A stretch of DNA of 64,000 nucleotides from Nonomuraea coxensis DSM 45129 (GTDB lineage Bacteria > Actinomycetota > Actinomycetes > Streptosporangiales > Streptosporangiaceae): positions 1,426,001 through 1,490,000 of the forward strand of contig NZ_CP068985.1 in the NCBI RefSeq assembly GCF_019397265.1, read 5' to 3'. Shown here one piece after another: positions 49,370 through 58,431 of this stretch. The notes under the pieces are model-generated. The model was given only the letters and a program-made list of their open reading frames with translations, did not search any database and had not been told where the DNA came from. Position 1 is the stretch's first letter; each line of letters begins with the position of its first letter. Both the position numbers and the translations under genes were made by a program.

Positions 49370-51269
49370 CGATGCGCGTCCCTTCCAAGGAGGTCTCGTT
49401 CAGCGGCCGGTGCGGAAGCGGACGCCAGCACGCGAACGCGCGGCCCTCCTCCTCGACCAGCGGGGGCGTCTCGGCGGCGCAGCGGTCCCCGGCGTACGCG
49501 CACCGCGCCACGAACGCGCACCCGGCGGGCAGGTCCGACAGGTCCGGCGGCCGGCCGGGGATGACCCGGAGCCGGTGGTGGGCCGGGTCGGCGAGCCGGG
49601 GCGCCGCCTGGAGCAGGGCCTCCGTGTACGGCATGCGCGGCCGGGCGAACACCTCGGCCGCCGGTCCCCGCTCGACGACCCGCCCGGCGTACATCACGAT
49701 GACCTCGTCCGCCCAGCGCGCGACCACCGACAGGTCGTGGCTGACCAGCACCACGGCCATGTGGCGTTCCTCGCGCAGCCGGTGCAGCAGCCGCAGCACC
49801 TGGTCCTGGATGGTGACGTCGAGCGCGGTCGTCGGCTCGTCGGCGAACAGCACGTCGGGCCCGCACGACAGCGCCATGGCGATGGTCACCCGCTGCCGCA
49901 TCCCGCCGGAGAGCTGGTGCGGATAGCGGCGCAGCATGCGGGCGGGGTCGGGGATGCCGACCGAGGCCAGCAGCCGCACGGCCTCCTCGCGCGCCTGCCG
50001 CCGGCCCATCCGCAGGTGCACCCGCAGCGGCTCGCTCACCTGGGCGCCGATGGTCCGCACCGGGTTGAGCGCGGTCATCGGGTCCTGGAAGACGGTCCCG
50101 AGGCGCGGCCCCAGCACCGAGCGCATCTCGGCGGGCGAGCGGGCGGTCAGGTCGTCGCCCGACAGGTAGACGGTGCCGCCGCGCACCGCCGTGCCGGGCA
50201 GCAGGCCCAGGATCGACCGGATGAGCATCGACTTCCCCGACCCCGACTCGCCCACGACGGCCAGCGTCCGGCCGCGCTCCAGCGTGAACGAGACCCCGTC
50301 CACGGCCTTGACCAGGCCGCGCGGGGTGACGAAGTGGGTCCGCACGTCCTCGGCCTGGAGCAGGCAGTCCCGCACGGGGTGCGGCGCCGCCGGCGCGGGG
50401 ACGGCGGCCACCGCCTGGCGCACCGGCTCCAGGCCGATCTCCCGCACGTCGGTCAGCGCCCGCAGCCGGTCGCCGACCAGGTTGAACGACAGCACGGTCA
50501 GGAACATCGCGACCGACGGCGCGAGGACCACGTTGGGGGCGTCCTCCATGATGGTGCGGCCCTCGTTGATGAGGCCGCCCCAGGTCGGCGTGGGCGCCTG
50601 GACCGACAGGCCGAGGAAGGCGAGACTGCCCTCGGCGACGATGACCACGGCCATGCCGATGAAGGCGTACGACGAGGCCGGCACGGCGACGTTCGGCACG
50701 ACCTCGCGCCACAGGATGCGCCGGTCGCGGACGCCGAGCACCCGGGCGGCGAGCACGAACTCCCGTCCGGCGTAGGTGAGCGTGGACCCGCGCACGAGCC
50801 GCACCCACGACGGCACCCCGAGCACGCCCAGCACGATGATCACGTTGCGCAGGCTCGCGCCCGCGAACGCCACCACGGCCAGCGCGAAGACGAGCGCGGG
50901 GAACGCCTGCGCCACGTCGTTCAACGCCATGATCACCGCGTCGGCGGCCTTCCTGCGGTAGCCGGCGAGCAGCCCGAGCGGCGCGCCGATGGCGAGCCCG
51001 AGCAGCACCGCGCCGAGACCGACGCCGAGCGAGACGCGGGCCCCGTGCACCACGCGGCTCAGCACGTCGCGGCCGAGCCCGTCGGTGCCGAAGGGATGAG
51101 CCGGCGAGGGCCCCGACCGGGGCGGGCCGGCCAGCGTCTCGTCGTAGCGGGCGAGCGGCAGCACGTCCGCCAGCAGCGCGGCCAGCAGCACCAGCAGGAT
51201 CCAGCCGGTCGCCAGCCAGAACCCGAGCCCGAGGCGCGTCCCGCGCAGCCGCCGCCAGGCCCTACGCAC
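49359..51269 (-). CDS. Permease-ATPase fusion of peptide-type ABC importer (OppC + OppD)
   Basis: A 636-residue protein. Residues 1 to about 290 are a DppC/OppC permease ([45 protein letters not shown]-type loop [24 protein letters not shown]). Residues from about 305 are an OppD-type ATPase with Walker [10 protein letters not shown], signature [15 protein letters not shown], Walker [13 protein letters not shown] and a C-terminal Cys motif ([15 protein letters not shown]). In most systems these are two genes. The fusion fixes one permease to one ATPase. It overlaps the next upstream permease gene by eight bases. Confidence 0.93.
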   Translation of the reverse strand: MRRAWRRLRGTRLGLGFWLATGWILLVLLAALLADVLPLARYDETLAGPPRSGPSPAHPFGTDGLGRDVLSRVVHGARVSLGVGLGAVLLGLAIGAPLGLLAGYRRKAADAVIMALNDVAQAFPALVFALAVVAFAGASLRNVIIVLGVLGVPSWVRLVRGSTLTYAGREFVLAARVLGVRDRRILWREVVPNVAVPASSYAFIGMAVVIVAEGSLAFLGLSVQAPTPTWGGLINEGRTIMEDAPNVVLAPSVAMFLTVLSFNLVGDRLRALTDVREIGLEPVRQAVAAVPAPAAPHPVRDCLLQAEDVRTHFVTPRGLVKAVDGVSFTLERGRTLAVVGESGSGKSMLIRSILGLLPGTAVRGGTVYLSGDDLTARSPAEMRSVLGPRLGTVFQDPMTALNPVRTIGAQVSEPLRVHLRMGRRQAREEAVRLLASVGIPDPARMLRRYPHQLSGGMRQRVTIAMALSCGPDVLFADEPTTALDVTIQDQVLRLLHRLREERHMAVVLVSHDLSVVARWADEVIVMYAGRVVERGPAAEVFARPRMPYTEALLQAAPRLADPAHHRLRVIPGRPPDLSDLPAGCAFVARCAYAGDRCAAETPPLVEEEGRAFACWRPLPHRPLNETSLEGTRIDGR

Positions 51270-52200
51270 GACGGATCCTGGGGTCCACGGCGGCGTACAC
51301 GAGGTCCACCGCGACGTTGACGGCCACGTAGCCGACCGAGATCAGCACGACGCCTCCCTGAACGGACAGGTAATCCCGGGAGAAGATGGAGTCGACGATG
51401 AGCCGCCCGACGCCGGGCAGCCCGAAGAGGGTCTCGATGATGACCGCGCCGCCGATGAGCGCGCCCAGGTTGAGCCCGACGGCGGTGATGAGCGTGATGG
51501 CGGACGGGCGCAGCGCGTGCCGCCACAGGATGCGGCGCGGCGACAGCCCGCGCGCGCGGGCGAGCGTGATGTAGTCCTCCTGGAGGGTGGCGATCAGGTC
51601 CGTACGCAGCAGCCGCGCGTAGACGGCGAGCTGCCCGCAGCCCAGCGTGACCGCCGGCAGGATCACCGACGTCAGGTTCCATCCCAGGTCGAGCGAGATC
51701 GGCGTCCACCCGGTCGCGGGCACGACCTGCCAGGTCACCGCGAAGACCAGGATGAGCAGCACGCCGAGCACGAACACGGGCGTCGACAGCAGCGCGAAGC
51801 TGAGGGCGGTGAGCGCCTGGTCGAGGGCCCGGCCCGCGCGGCGGGCGGCGGCCACGCCGATCGGGATCGCCAGGCCGAGCGCGATGACCTGCGCCGCGAC
51901 CAGCAGCTCCAGCGTGACGGGAAGGCGCTCGGCCAGCTCCGCGGCGACCGGCATCCTGGTGATGTACGAGGTGCCGAAGTCGCCGGTCGCGATCCCGCCC
52001 AGCCAGTCGAGATAGCGCACCAGCAGCGGCTGGTCCAGGCCCAGCTCCTGGCGCACCTGCGCGCGGGCCTCCTCCGTCGCCGACAGGCCCAGGATCTGCG
52101 TGACCGGATCGCCGGGCAGCAGGTTGAGCAGTGCGTACGACAGGAAGGTGACCGCGAGCAGCACGATCAGGAGCCGGACCAGCCGGTGGACGACGATCAC
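51262..52200 (-). CDS. Peptide-type ABC importer permease (OppB/DppB-like)
   Basis: A 312-residue permease with six helices: start VIVVHRLVRLLIVLLAVTFLSYALLNLLPGDP, then GDFGTSYITRMPVAAELAERLPVTLELL and the EAA-type loop QEDYITLARARGLSPRRILWRHALRP. GTG at 52200 overlaps the stop of the binding-protein gene. Confidence 0.94.
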   Translation of the reverse strand: MIVVHRLVRLLIVLLAVTFLSYALLNLLPGDPVTQILGLSATEEARAQVRQELGLDQPLLVRYLDWLGGIATGDFGTSYITRMPVAAELAERLPVTLELLVAAQVIALGLAIPIGVAAARRAGRALDQALTALSFALLSTPVFVLGVLLILVFAVTWQVVPATGWTPISLDLGWNLTSVILPAVTLGCGQLAVYARLLRTDLIATLQEDYITLARARGLSPRRILWRHALRPSAITLITAVGLNLGALIGGAVIIETLFGLPGVGRLIVDSIFSRDYLSVQGGVVLISVGYVAVNVAVDLVYAAVDPRIRRA

Positions 52201-53837
52201 CGCTGGGTGACCCAGATCTGCGTGAACGGGTGGTAGGGGATGGGCGAGCCGGTCAGCGGCAGCCCCTTCTCGCCGTCCGGCAGCGCGTGCTCGCCGATGC
52301 CCTGCACGCGCGACCGGGCGATGATCGCGCCGGTGTCGAGGTGGTCGACGAACACGTACGGGACCAGCTCGCGCAGGCGCTCCTGCACGGTCGCGTACGC
52401 CTGCTTGCGCGTGGCCTCGTCCGGGCTGATCCGGCCGACGTCGAAGGCCTTGCTGAGCCGGTCGTCCTTGAGCCTCGTCATGTTGAGCGAGATGGCGCCG
52501 ACCGGCTTGGCGTACGCCTGGTGCATCCAGATGTACTCGCCGTCGGGGTCCTGGGCGGAGAACTGCGTCCACACGGTGGCCTGGTAGCCGCCGGTGATCG
52601 CGCGGTTGATCAGGTCGGCCTGGTCGGCCTGCTTGATCGACACCTCGATGCCCGCCTTGCGCCACATGTCCTGGGCCAGTTCGACGCCCTGCATGGTGTT
52701 CGGGTCGGGGGTGGAGATCAGCTCGAAGCGGATCGGGCCCTTCTCCGCCTCGACCTCCTTGACGAGGGCGGTGGCCTTGGCGAGGTCGTAGTCGGGGTAG
52801 CCGCCGGCGGCGTACCAGGGGGAGTCCTTCGACCAGGGTCCGTCGGCCGGCTCGGTCAGCCCGCCGCGCAGGGTCGAGATGACCGTCTTGCGGTCGGTGG
52901 CGTGGGCGAGGGCGCGGCGCACCCGTACGTCGTCGAGCGGCGCGACGGCGGTGTTGAGCAGGAACATGTACTCGGCGACCGCCATGCCCTGGGACCGGTG
53001 CACGGTGTAGGCGTCCTTCATGGCGCCGAACTTGGTCAGGTCCTCGTCGCGGGAGGTGCCGATGGCGTCGATGCCGCCGGCCTCCAGGGTCTGCGCGCGG
53101 GTCTGGCTGTCCGGCAGGACGCGGAACTCGATCTCGTCCAGGTACGGCAGCCCCTGCCGCCAGTAGTGCGGGTTCTTGACGACGACCATTCGGTTGTCCG
53201 GCACGTACTCCTTGAACAGGAACGGCCCGGTGCCGACCGGTTTGAGGCTGGCCGTCTTCGGGTCGGCGAGCGAGGCGGGCGGCACGATCATGCCGTTCTG
53301 GGCGGCGAGGTAGTAGGGGAAGGCCACCCACGGCTGCGACAGCCTGACCTTGACCGTCATCGGGTCGGCCAGCTCGAACGACTTGATGGGCACGAACACC
53401 GCCGCGGTCAGCGGCGACGCCTTCTGCGCCTCCAGGTTGGCCTTGACGATGTCACCGGTCAGCCGGATGCCGTCGGAGAAGGCGATGCCCGATCTGACCT
53501 TGATCGTCCATTCGTCGTACGTGTCGTTGGGGGTGACCGACTCCGCCAGGTACGGCTTCCAGCTCCCGTCGGCGGCCACCGCCACCAGCGGCTCGATGAT
53601 CGTGGTGACCATGCTGTAGCTCTGTGCCGCGAACTGGTCGGTCACCGGGTTGAACCCGTTCGCGTCGGCGCTCAGCCCGTACACCAGCCGGCCGCCCTGC
53701 GTGGGCCCCGACGCCGCCGCCGACGAGCCCGCGGACGCCGGCCCGCCCGGCGGGCCGGCCACCGGGCGTTGGCCGCTGCAGGCCAGCAGCACGGCCGTGG
53801 CCAGTAACAGCGTGGCCGGCGTTCTCCAGCGTTTCAT
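52197..53837 (-). CDS. Peptide-type ABC importer substrate-binding lipoprotein (SBP family 5)
   Basis: A 546-residue lipoprotein with signal LLLATAVLLACSGQ (lipobox Cys), a Gly/Ser/Ala linker, and an SBP_bac_5 domain (GGRLVYGLSADANGFNPVTDQ, VRSGIAFSDGIRLTGDIVKANLE, VVKNPHYWRQGLPYLDEIEFRVL, RVRRALAHATDRKTVI). The ligand may be a peptide or another polar compound; the acyl-CoA dehydrogenase in the operon suggests something with an acyl chain. ATG at 53837 follows GGGAGGAGG. It is divergent from tetR across a 26-bp palindrome. Confidence 0.94.
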   Translation of the reverse strand: MKRWRTPATLLLATAVLLACSGQRPVAGPPGGPASAGSSAAASGPTQGGRLVYGLSADANGFNPVTDQFAAQSYSMVTTIIEPLVAVAADGSWKPYLAESVTPNDTYDEWTIKVRSGIAFSDGIRLTGDIVKANLEAQKASPLTAAVFVPIKSFELADPMTVKVRLSQPWVAFPYYLAAQNGMIVPPASLADPKTASLKPVGTGPFLFKEYVPDNRMVVVKNPHYWRQGLPYLDEIEFRVLPDSQTRAQTLEAGGIDAIGTSRDEDLTKFGAMKDAYTVHRSQGMAVAEYMFLLNTAVAPLDDVRVRRALAHATDRKTVISTLRGGLTEPADGPWSKDSPWYAAGGYPDYDLAKATALVKEVEAEKGPIRFELISTPDPNTMQGVELAQDMWRKAGIEVSIKQADQADLINRAITGGYQATVWTQFSAQDPDGEYIWMHQAYAKPVGAISLNMTRLKDDRLSKAFDVGRISPDEATRKQAYATVQERLRELVPYVFVDHLDTGAIIARSRVQGIGEHALPDGEKGLPLTGSPIPYHPFTQIWVTQR

Positions 53838-53872
53838 ACACGCCTCCTCCCGGATCGTCCCCCCGAGAGCAA

Positions 53873-53898
53873 TTTCACCGATAGTACTATCGGTGAAA
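53873..53898. promoter_or_regulatory. Perfect 26-bp palindromic operator
   Basis: TTTCACCGATAGT followed immediately by its reverse complement. It lies between the divergent binding-protein gene (start 53837) and the TetR-type gene (start 53928), 30 to 36 bases from each start, a natural site for TetR-type control of both. Confidence 0.88.
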
Positions 53899-53927
53899 AA
53901 TCGCACAAGACCCTAGAGGACCGCGTG

Positions 53928-54590
53928 ATGACGACACCGCTCAGCAGAAGCGAGGCGAAGGACCAGACCCGGCGGCGGCTGATCCGGGCCGCGCTCGCGA
54001 TCCTCGACCAGGAGGGCGAGGCCGGACTGAGCACCGTCAAGGTGGCCAAGGCCGCCGGGATCGCCCAGTCCAGCTTCTACGTGCACTTCAAGGACATGCA
54101 GGACCTGCTGCGGGTGCTGGCCGAGGAGGGCGGCGAACGGCTGCGCGGCGCGATGCGCGAGGCCCGGCGCAAGGCCCGCGAGGAGCCCGGCGACCTCCGG
54201 CGGCACCGCGAGACCTTCCGCATCCCGCTGGAGGCCATCTGCCGCCACCCCGAGCTGCTGCGCATCCAGCTCCGGGCGCGGCACGACCCGTCGTCGTCGC
54301 TGCGGGACTTCGCCGTGCGGTCGGCCGCGGCCTACCGCGACCACCACGCCGCCGACCTCGCCGCGCTCGGCTACACCGCCGACGACGAGCGGGACCGGCG
54401 GCGGCTGGAGATGATCGCCGAGGGCATCAACGCCGCCACCAACGCCCTCGCCATCGGCCACCTGGAGGGCCGCTACCCCGACCTGGACGAGTGCGCCGAC
54501 ATCCTGACGGCCCTCTCCCGCGGCGCCCTCCGCCTCCTCCGCCACGAGTCCACCGGCCCCCGCCCCGCGGCCCCCGAGGCCGGCGAGTGA
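53928..54590 (+). CDS. TetR-family regulator
   Basis: A 220-residue protein with an N-terminal HTH (RRRLIRAALAILDQEGEAGLSTVKVAKAAGIAQSSFYVHFKDMQDLL) and an all-helical ligand domain. ATG at 53928 follows AGAGGA at eight bases; a GTG three bases earlier is an alternative. It probably represses itself and the importer operon through the adjacent palindrome; its ligand is likely the imported compound or a CoA ester derived from it. Confidence 0.92.
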   Translation: MTTPLSRSEAKDQTRRRLIRAALAILDQEGEAGLSTVKVAKAAGIAQSSFYVHFKDMQDLLRVLAEEGGERLRGAMREARRKAREEPGDLRRHRETFRIPLEAICRHPELLRIQLRARHDPSSSLRDFAVRSAAAYRDHHAADLAALGYTADDERDRRRLEMIAEGINAATNALAIGHLEGRYPDLDECADILTALSRGALRLLRHESTGPRPAAPEAGE

Positions 54591-54596
54591 CGGGGG

Positions 54597-56513
54597 TCAG
54601 ACCTGGGCGGCGAGGGCGGCGGCCTGGCCGGCGGTCAGGCGGCCGTCGGCGACGATCGTGACGACCCGGCGGGTCAGCCGCTCATCGACGACCAGCGGCC
54701 GGTCCCAGGCCAGCGCCTGCCCCACCCCCGGATACTCGGCGTTGCGCACGAACCAGGCGTCTCCGTCGTCCTGGACGAACACCAGCGTCCAGTCCCGCCC
54801 GTCCGGGTCCGTGCCGGACAGCGCCACCCACCGGTCGCGACTCCCGTGCACGGCCTCCTCGCCCCCGGGAAGCGTCGCCCGGTCCGTGGACGTGCCGGGC
54901 GCGCGCCAGAAGAAGCCGCCGTAGCCCGCCCCCGCGCGCCCCTTGGTGGCCGAGCTGTTGACCTCGACAGGCGCCCCGGTGAGGTTCGTCAGCGTGAACG
55001 CGAAGTCGAGCGCCCACGCGCCGTCCCCCACCGGCCGGGCGGCGACGACCCGCTCCTCGCGCGCCACGACCCGCCCGTCCGGGCCCACCCACTCCAGCTC
55101 CTCCGCGAAGCCGTCGTCGTCGAGCCTCGTGAACGCCCGGTGCCGCTGCGTGCCGTGGTCGTCCAGCCAGGCCGGCCCCTGGTCCTTGACGTACGTGCGC
55201 CCGCCCCAGAAGTTCACCCCGCCGAGGTCGGAGATCGCCACGCCCGCGCCCAGGTGGTGCACGTGGTCCTCGGGCCGCACCTCGGTGACCTCGACCCCGC
55301 CCAGCGTCCGCACCCGGTGCAGGTACGGCCGGGGCGAGTCGGTGGCCGGCAGGTCGGGCCGGATCTCGTAGGACGCCACCTCCGTGCCGCCGGCCAGCAG
55401 GTTCACCCGCGACCACGGCGCGTCCAGCTCCGAGTAGAGCGCCAGCTCGTCCGCGCTGCGGGCGGTCAGCCCGGCGATGCCGGGCAGCAGCCGGCGCACG
55501 ACCTGCCCGGCCGCGTCCCGCTCGACCACCTGGTGCCGTTCGGGGATCGGCAGCGGCTCGGGGGCGCGCCGCACGGCGTCCAGCACCTCGGTGAACGCCT
55601 CGGTGCGGGCGAGCGGCACCAGCAGCTCCGCGCCCGTCCTGACGTGGTCGATGAGGTTCTCCAGCAGGCCGGTGCGCTCGTGGACGGTGGTGGTGACCGA
55701 GCCGTCGGCGTGCTCGACCCGGAGCTGGTCCTGGGTGTAGACGAGCGTGGCGCGGCCCCGGTCGCCGTGCACGACGAGGTACGGCTCGTGCCGCTCGGCC
55801 GCGCACAGCGACACCGCGACCGTGATCGTCAGCCCGTCGTCGAGCCGGATCCGTACGCAGGAGGTGTCGTCCGACTCGATCGGGTTGGCGTGGTAGAGCT
55901 CGGTCTCGATGCCGGCGACGCCGCTGCCGGTGAGCGCCAGCGCGGTCGCGACGGCGTGCGCGAACGGGTTGGTGAGCGCGCCGTCCACGACGTCCACGCC
56001 GTTCAGCCGGCGCCTGCCGGCCCAGGCCGAGCGGGTGAAGTACGCCGCCGGCCGCTCCCAGGCGCCCGCGCCGCCGATGCCGCGCACCGTGCCGAGCGCG
56101 CCGCTCGCGATCAGCTCGCGCAGCGCGGGGACGGCCGCCGAGCCGAGCGACTGGAAGCCGACCTGGAGCGCCCGCCCGGTCTCTTCGACCGCCGCGGCGA
56201 TCCGCCGGTGCTCCTCGAGGCTGGGCGCCGGCGGCTTCTCCAGCAGCACGTGGGAGCCCGCCCTGAGCGTGGTCACCGCGAGGTCGGCGTGCGTGTGGAT
56301 CGGCGTGCAGATGATGGTGAACTCCGCGCCGGTCTTCTCGATCAGCTCGCCCAGGTCGGGCGACTGCAGCGGCGTGCCGAAGTCGACCTCGACCGGCCGC
56401 ACGTCGCAGATCCCGACCAGCTCGACCAGCCCTTGGGCGGCGAGGGCGCGCAGGTTGCCCAGGTGGTGCCGGCCGTGCCCGTTGGCCCCTGCCAGAACGA
56501 CCTTCTCCATCAT
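54597..56513 (-). CDS. Gfo/Idh/MocA oxidoreductase fused to DUF6807 (PmoA-like) domain
   Basis: A 638-residue protein. The first 330 or so residues are an NAD-dependent Gfo/Idh/MocA oxidoreductase (VVLAGANGHGRHHLGNLRAL, TIICTPIHTHADLAVTTLRAGSHVLLEKPPAPS). The last 300 are a DUF6807/PmoA-type beta domain (RPYLHRVRTLGGVEVTEVRPEDHVHHLGAGVAISDLGGVNFWGG, GYGGFFWRAPG). Domains of the second kind occur in sugar-catabolic loci, but their chemistry is not known to me. ATG at 56513 overlaps the stop of the enolase-superfamily gene. It is the last gene of the LacI-controlled operon and converges on tetR. Confidence 0.88.
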   Translation of the reverse strand: MMEKVVLAGANGHGRHHLGNLRALAAQGLVELVGICDVRPVEVDFGTPLQSPDLGELIEKTGAEFTIICTPIHTHADLAVTTLRAGSHVLLEKPPAPSLEEHRRIAAAVEETGRALQVGFQSLGSAAVPALRELIASGALGTVRGIGGAGAWERPAAYFTRSAWAGRRRLNGVDVVDGALTNPFAHAVATALALTGSGVAGIETELYHANPIESDDTSCVRIRLDDGLTITVAVSLCAAERHEPYLVVHGDRGRATLVYTQDQLRVEHADGSVTTTVHERTGLLENLIDHVRTGAELLVPLARTEAFTEVLDAVRRAPEPLPIPERHQVVERDAAGQVVRRLLPGIAGLTARSADELALYSELDAPWSRVNLLAGGTEVASYEIRPDLPATDSPRPYLHRVRTLGGVEVTEVRPEDHVHHLGAGVAISDLGGVNFWGGRTYVKDQGPAWLDDHGTQRHRAFTRLDDDGFAEELEWVGPDGRVVAREERVVAARPVGDGAWALDFAFTLTNLTGAPVEVNSSATKGRAGAGYGGFFWRAPGTSTDRATLPGGEEAVHGSRDRWVALSGTDPDGRDWTLVFVQDDGDAWFVRNAEYPGVGQALAWDRPLVVDERLTRRVVTIVADGRLTAGQAAALAAQV

Positions 56514-57562
56514 GACCACCTCAGTCCGAGTCCGGCGTGCCCGCCCGCGCGCAGCATGCCACCGGACACCTCCACCGGGTACGGCTCCCGCAGCAGCCCG
56601 AGGGCGGCGAAGGAGGCGTCCTCCACGTCCTCGGCCATGGCCGGCAGCGGCAGGGCCAGCGCGAGCTGCCCGGACAGCTCGCTCAGCAGGTGCGGGTAGA
56701 CCGGGACGTCGTACGTCCTGGCCAGCTCGGCGATGCGCAGGAACGGCGTGATGCCGCCGACCCGGACCACGTTCGGCTGGACGACGTCGCAGGCCCCGGC
56801 GGCCAGCAGGTCGCGGAAGCCGTAGACGGTGTAGACGTTCTCGCCGACGGCGACCGGCACGTCGATGGAGCGGCGCAGCTCCACGTGCGCGGCCACGTCG
56901 TCGGCGGGCAGCGGCTCCTCGATCCAGTGCAGGCCGAACTCCCGCAGCGCGGCGATCGCCCGCCGGGCGCGGTGCAGGTCCCAGCGCTGGTTGGCGTCGA
57001 TCATGAGCAGCCGGTCGGGGCCGATGACCTCGCGGACGGCGGCCACCCTGGCGACGTCCTCGGCCAGGTCGGGACGGCCCACCTTGATCTTGACGCCGGT
57101 GAGGCCGGCGGCCGTCCAGCGGCGGGCCTGCTCGACCAGCTCCTCCAGCGAGTAGTGCAGGTTGACCCCGCTGCCGTAGACGGGCACCTCGTCGCGCCGC
57201 CGGCCGAGCACGTCGGGCAGGGCGGCGTCGCCGCAGCGCAGGTCCCACAGGGCGAGGTCGATCCCGGCCAGCGCGATCGTGGTGATCCCGCCGGGGCCGG
57301 CCTCGCGGGTGTGCCGCCAGAGCCGGTCCCACACCACCTCCGGGTGCGGGGGCAGGCCGATCAGCGCCTCGCGCAGGTCGTGGTCGAGCAGCGCCCGCAC
57401 GGCGTGCGCGCCGATCTGCGGCGTCCACGAGAAGCCGGTGCCGGTGCGGCCGTCCTTGAGCGTGACGTGCGTGACGACGACGTGGTTGGCCGGCACGTCG
57501 GCGCCCCAGGGGCGGGGGAGCGGGGCGGTGCGCAGCTCGGTGCGCAGGTCGGCGACCGTCAT
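56510..57562 (-). CDS. Enolase-superfamily sugar-acid dehydratase (mandelate-racemase group)
   Basis: A 350-residue enzyme. The N-terminal cap domain is followed by a barrel with K158-x-K160 (GVKIKVG), metal ligands D189 (IDANQRW), E215 (IEEPLP) and E241 (AVGEN), and H291 (YPHLLSELSG) as general acid/base. The pattern is that of aldonate/aldarate dehydratases or racemases. Beside a KdgD-type enzyme and a uronate-dehydrogenase-like SDR, dehydration of an aldarate to 5-dehydro-4-deoxyglucarate is the likely reaction. The start overlaps the KdgD stop. Confidence 0.9.
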   Translation of the reverse strand: MTVADLRTELRTAPLPRPWGADVPANHVVVTHVTLKDGRTGTGFSWTPQIGAHAVRALLDHDLREALIGLPPHPEVVWDRLWRHTREAGPGGITTIALAGIDLALWDLRCGDAALPDVLGRRRDEVPVYGSGVNLHYSLEELVEQARRWTAAGLTGVKIKVGRPDLAEDVARVAAVREVIGPDRLLMIDANQRWDLHRARRAIAALREFGLHWIEEPLPADDVAAHVELRRSIDVPVAVGENVYTVYGFRDLLAAGACDVVQPNVVRVGGITPFLRIAELARTYDVPVYPHLLSELSGQLALALPLPAMAEDVEDASFAALGLLREPYPVEVSGGMLRAGGHAGLGLRWS

Positions 57563-58431
57563 GACGCCGCCAGCTCCAGGCCGCTCTTGATCAGCGCCTC
57601 CAGCTCCGCCAGGTGGTCGTCGCTCACGTCCACGAGCGGCGGGCGGACCGCGCCGACGTCCAGGCCGCGCAGCCGTACGCCGGCCTTGACCAGGGCGACC
57701 GGGTAGCCGGGGACCTTGCCGCGCAGCCGTACGAGGGGGGCGTAGAACTCGGTGAGCAGCCGCTCGTCGCCGTTCAGGTACGCCTTCGCGATCTCCGGCG
57801 CGAACGCGAACACCGCGCTGGAGTAGAGCTCCACGCCGATGCCCCGGTAGGCGGGCATGGTCAGCTCCGCCGTCGGCAGCCCGTTGAAGAACAGGAAGTC
57901 CGGGTACGCCTCGCGCACGGCGAGCACGGTCCGCTGCATGCGGTCGATGTCGCCGAGCCCGTCCTTGAGCCCGATCACGCCGGGGACGCCGGCCAGCTCG
58001 ACCACGGCCTCGGGCTCCAGCACGACCGAGCCGCGCTGGTAGACGATGACCGGCAGCTCGGCCGCGATCGCCTCCACGTACGCGCGCAGGCCGTGGGCGG
58101 GCCCCTGCGCCAGGTACGGCGGCATGAGCAGCAGCCCGTCGGCCCCGGCCGCCCGCGCGGCCCGCGCCTGGTTGAGCGCCGCGCCGAGGGGCCCGCCCGC
58201 GCCCGCGAACAGCGGCACCCGGCCGCGCACCACGCCGGCCGCCACCTGGACCGCGCGCTCGTGCTCGGCCTCGGAGAGGGCGGAGAACTCGCCGGTGCCG
58301 CAGGCGACGAACACGCCGCCGGGCCCGTGCTCCAGGCCCCGCCCGATGTGCTCGGCCAGCACCTCCTCGGCGAGCCTGCCCTCGGCGTCGAAGGGGGTGA
58401 CGGGGAAGAACAGCACACCGCTGAGATTCAT
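57559..58431 (-). CDS. kdgD: 5-dehydro-4-deoxyglucarate dehydratase-like aldolase-class enzyme
   Basis: A 290-residue member of the DHDPS/NAL family. The Schiff-base Lys is in VIGLKDGLGD and the Tyr in VIVYQRGSV. LFFPVTPFDAEG, CGTGEFSALSEAEH and LFFNGLPTAELTMPAYRGIGVELYSSAVFAF are wording typical of KdgD, which converts 5-dehydro-4-deoxyglucarate to 2-oxoglutarate semialdehyde, CO2 and water. ATG at 58431 overlaps the SDR stop (TGATG). No semialdehyde dehydrogenase gene is in the window. Confidence 0.88.
   Translation of the reverse strand: MNLSGVLFFPVTPFDAEGRLAEEVLAEHIGRGLEHGPGGVFVACGTGEFSALSEAEHERAVQVAAGVVRGRVPLFAGAGGPLGAALNQARAARAAGADGLLLMPPYLAQGPAHGLRAYVEAIAAELPVIVYQRGSVVLEPEAVVELAGVPGVIGLKDGLGDIDRMQRTVLAVREAYPDFLFFNGLPTAELTMPAYRGIGVELYSSAVFAFAPEIAKAYLNGDERLLTEFYAPLVRLRGKVPGYPVALVKAGVRLRGLDVGAVRPPLVDVSDDHLAELEALIKSGLELAAS

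Noticed and set aside
47100..51320. A 1406-codon open frame on the plus strand
   Set aside because: It is antisense to the acyl-CoA dehydrogenase and ABC transporter genes. Its protein is Arg/His/Gly-rich low complexity without any domain; such frames are normal in GC-rich DNA.
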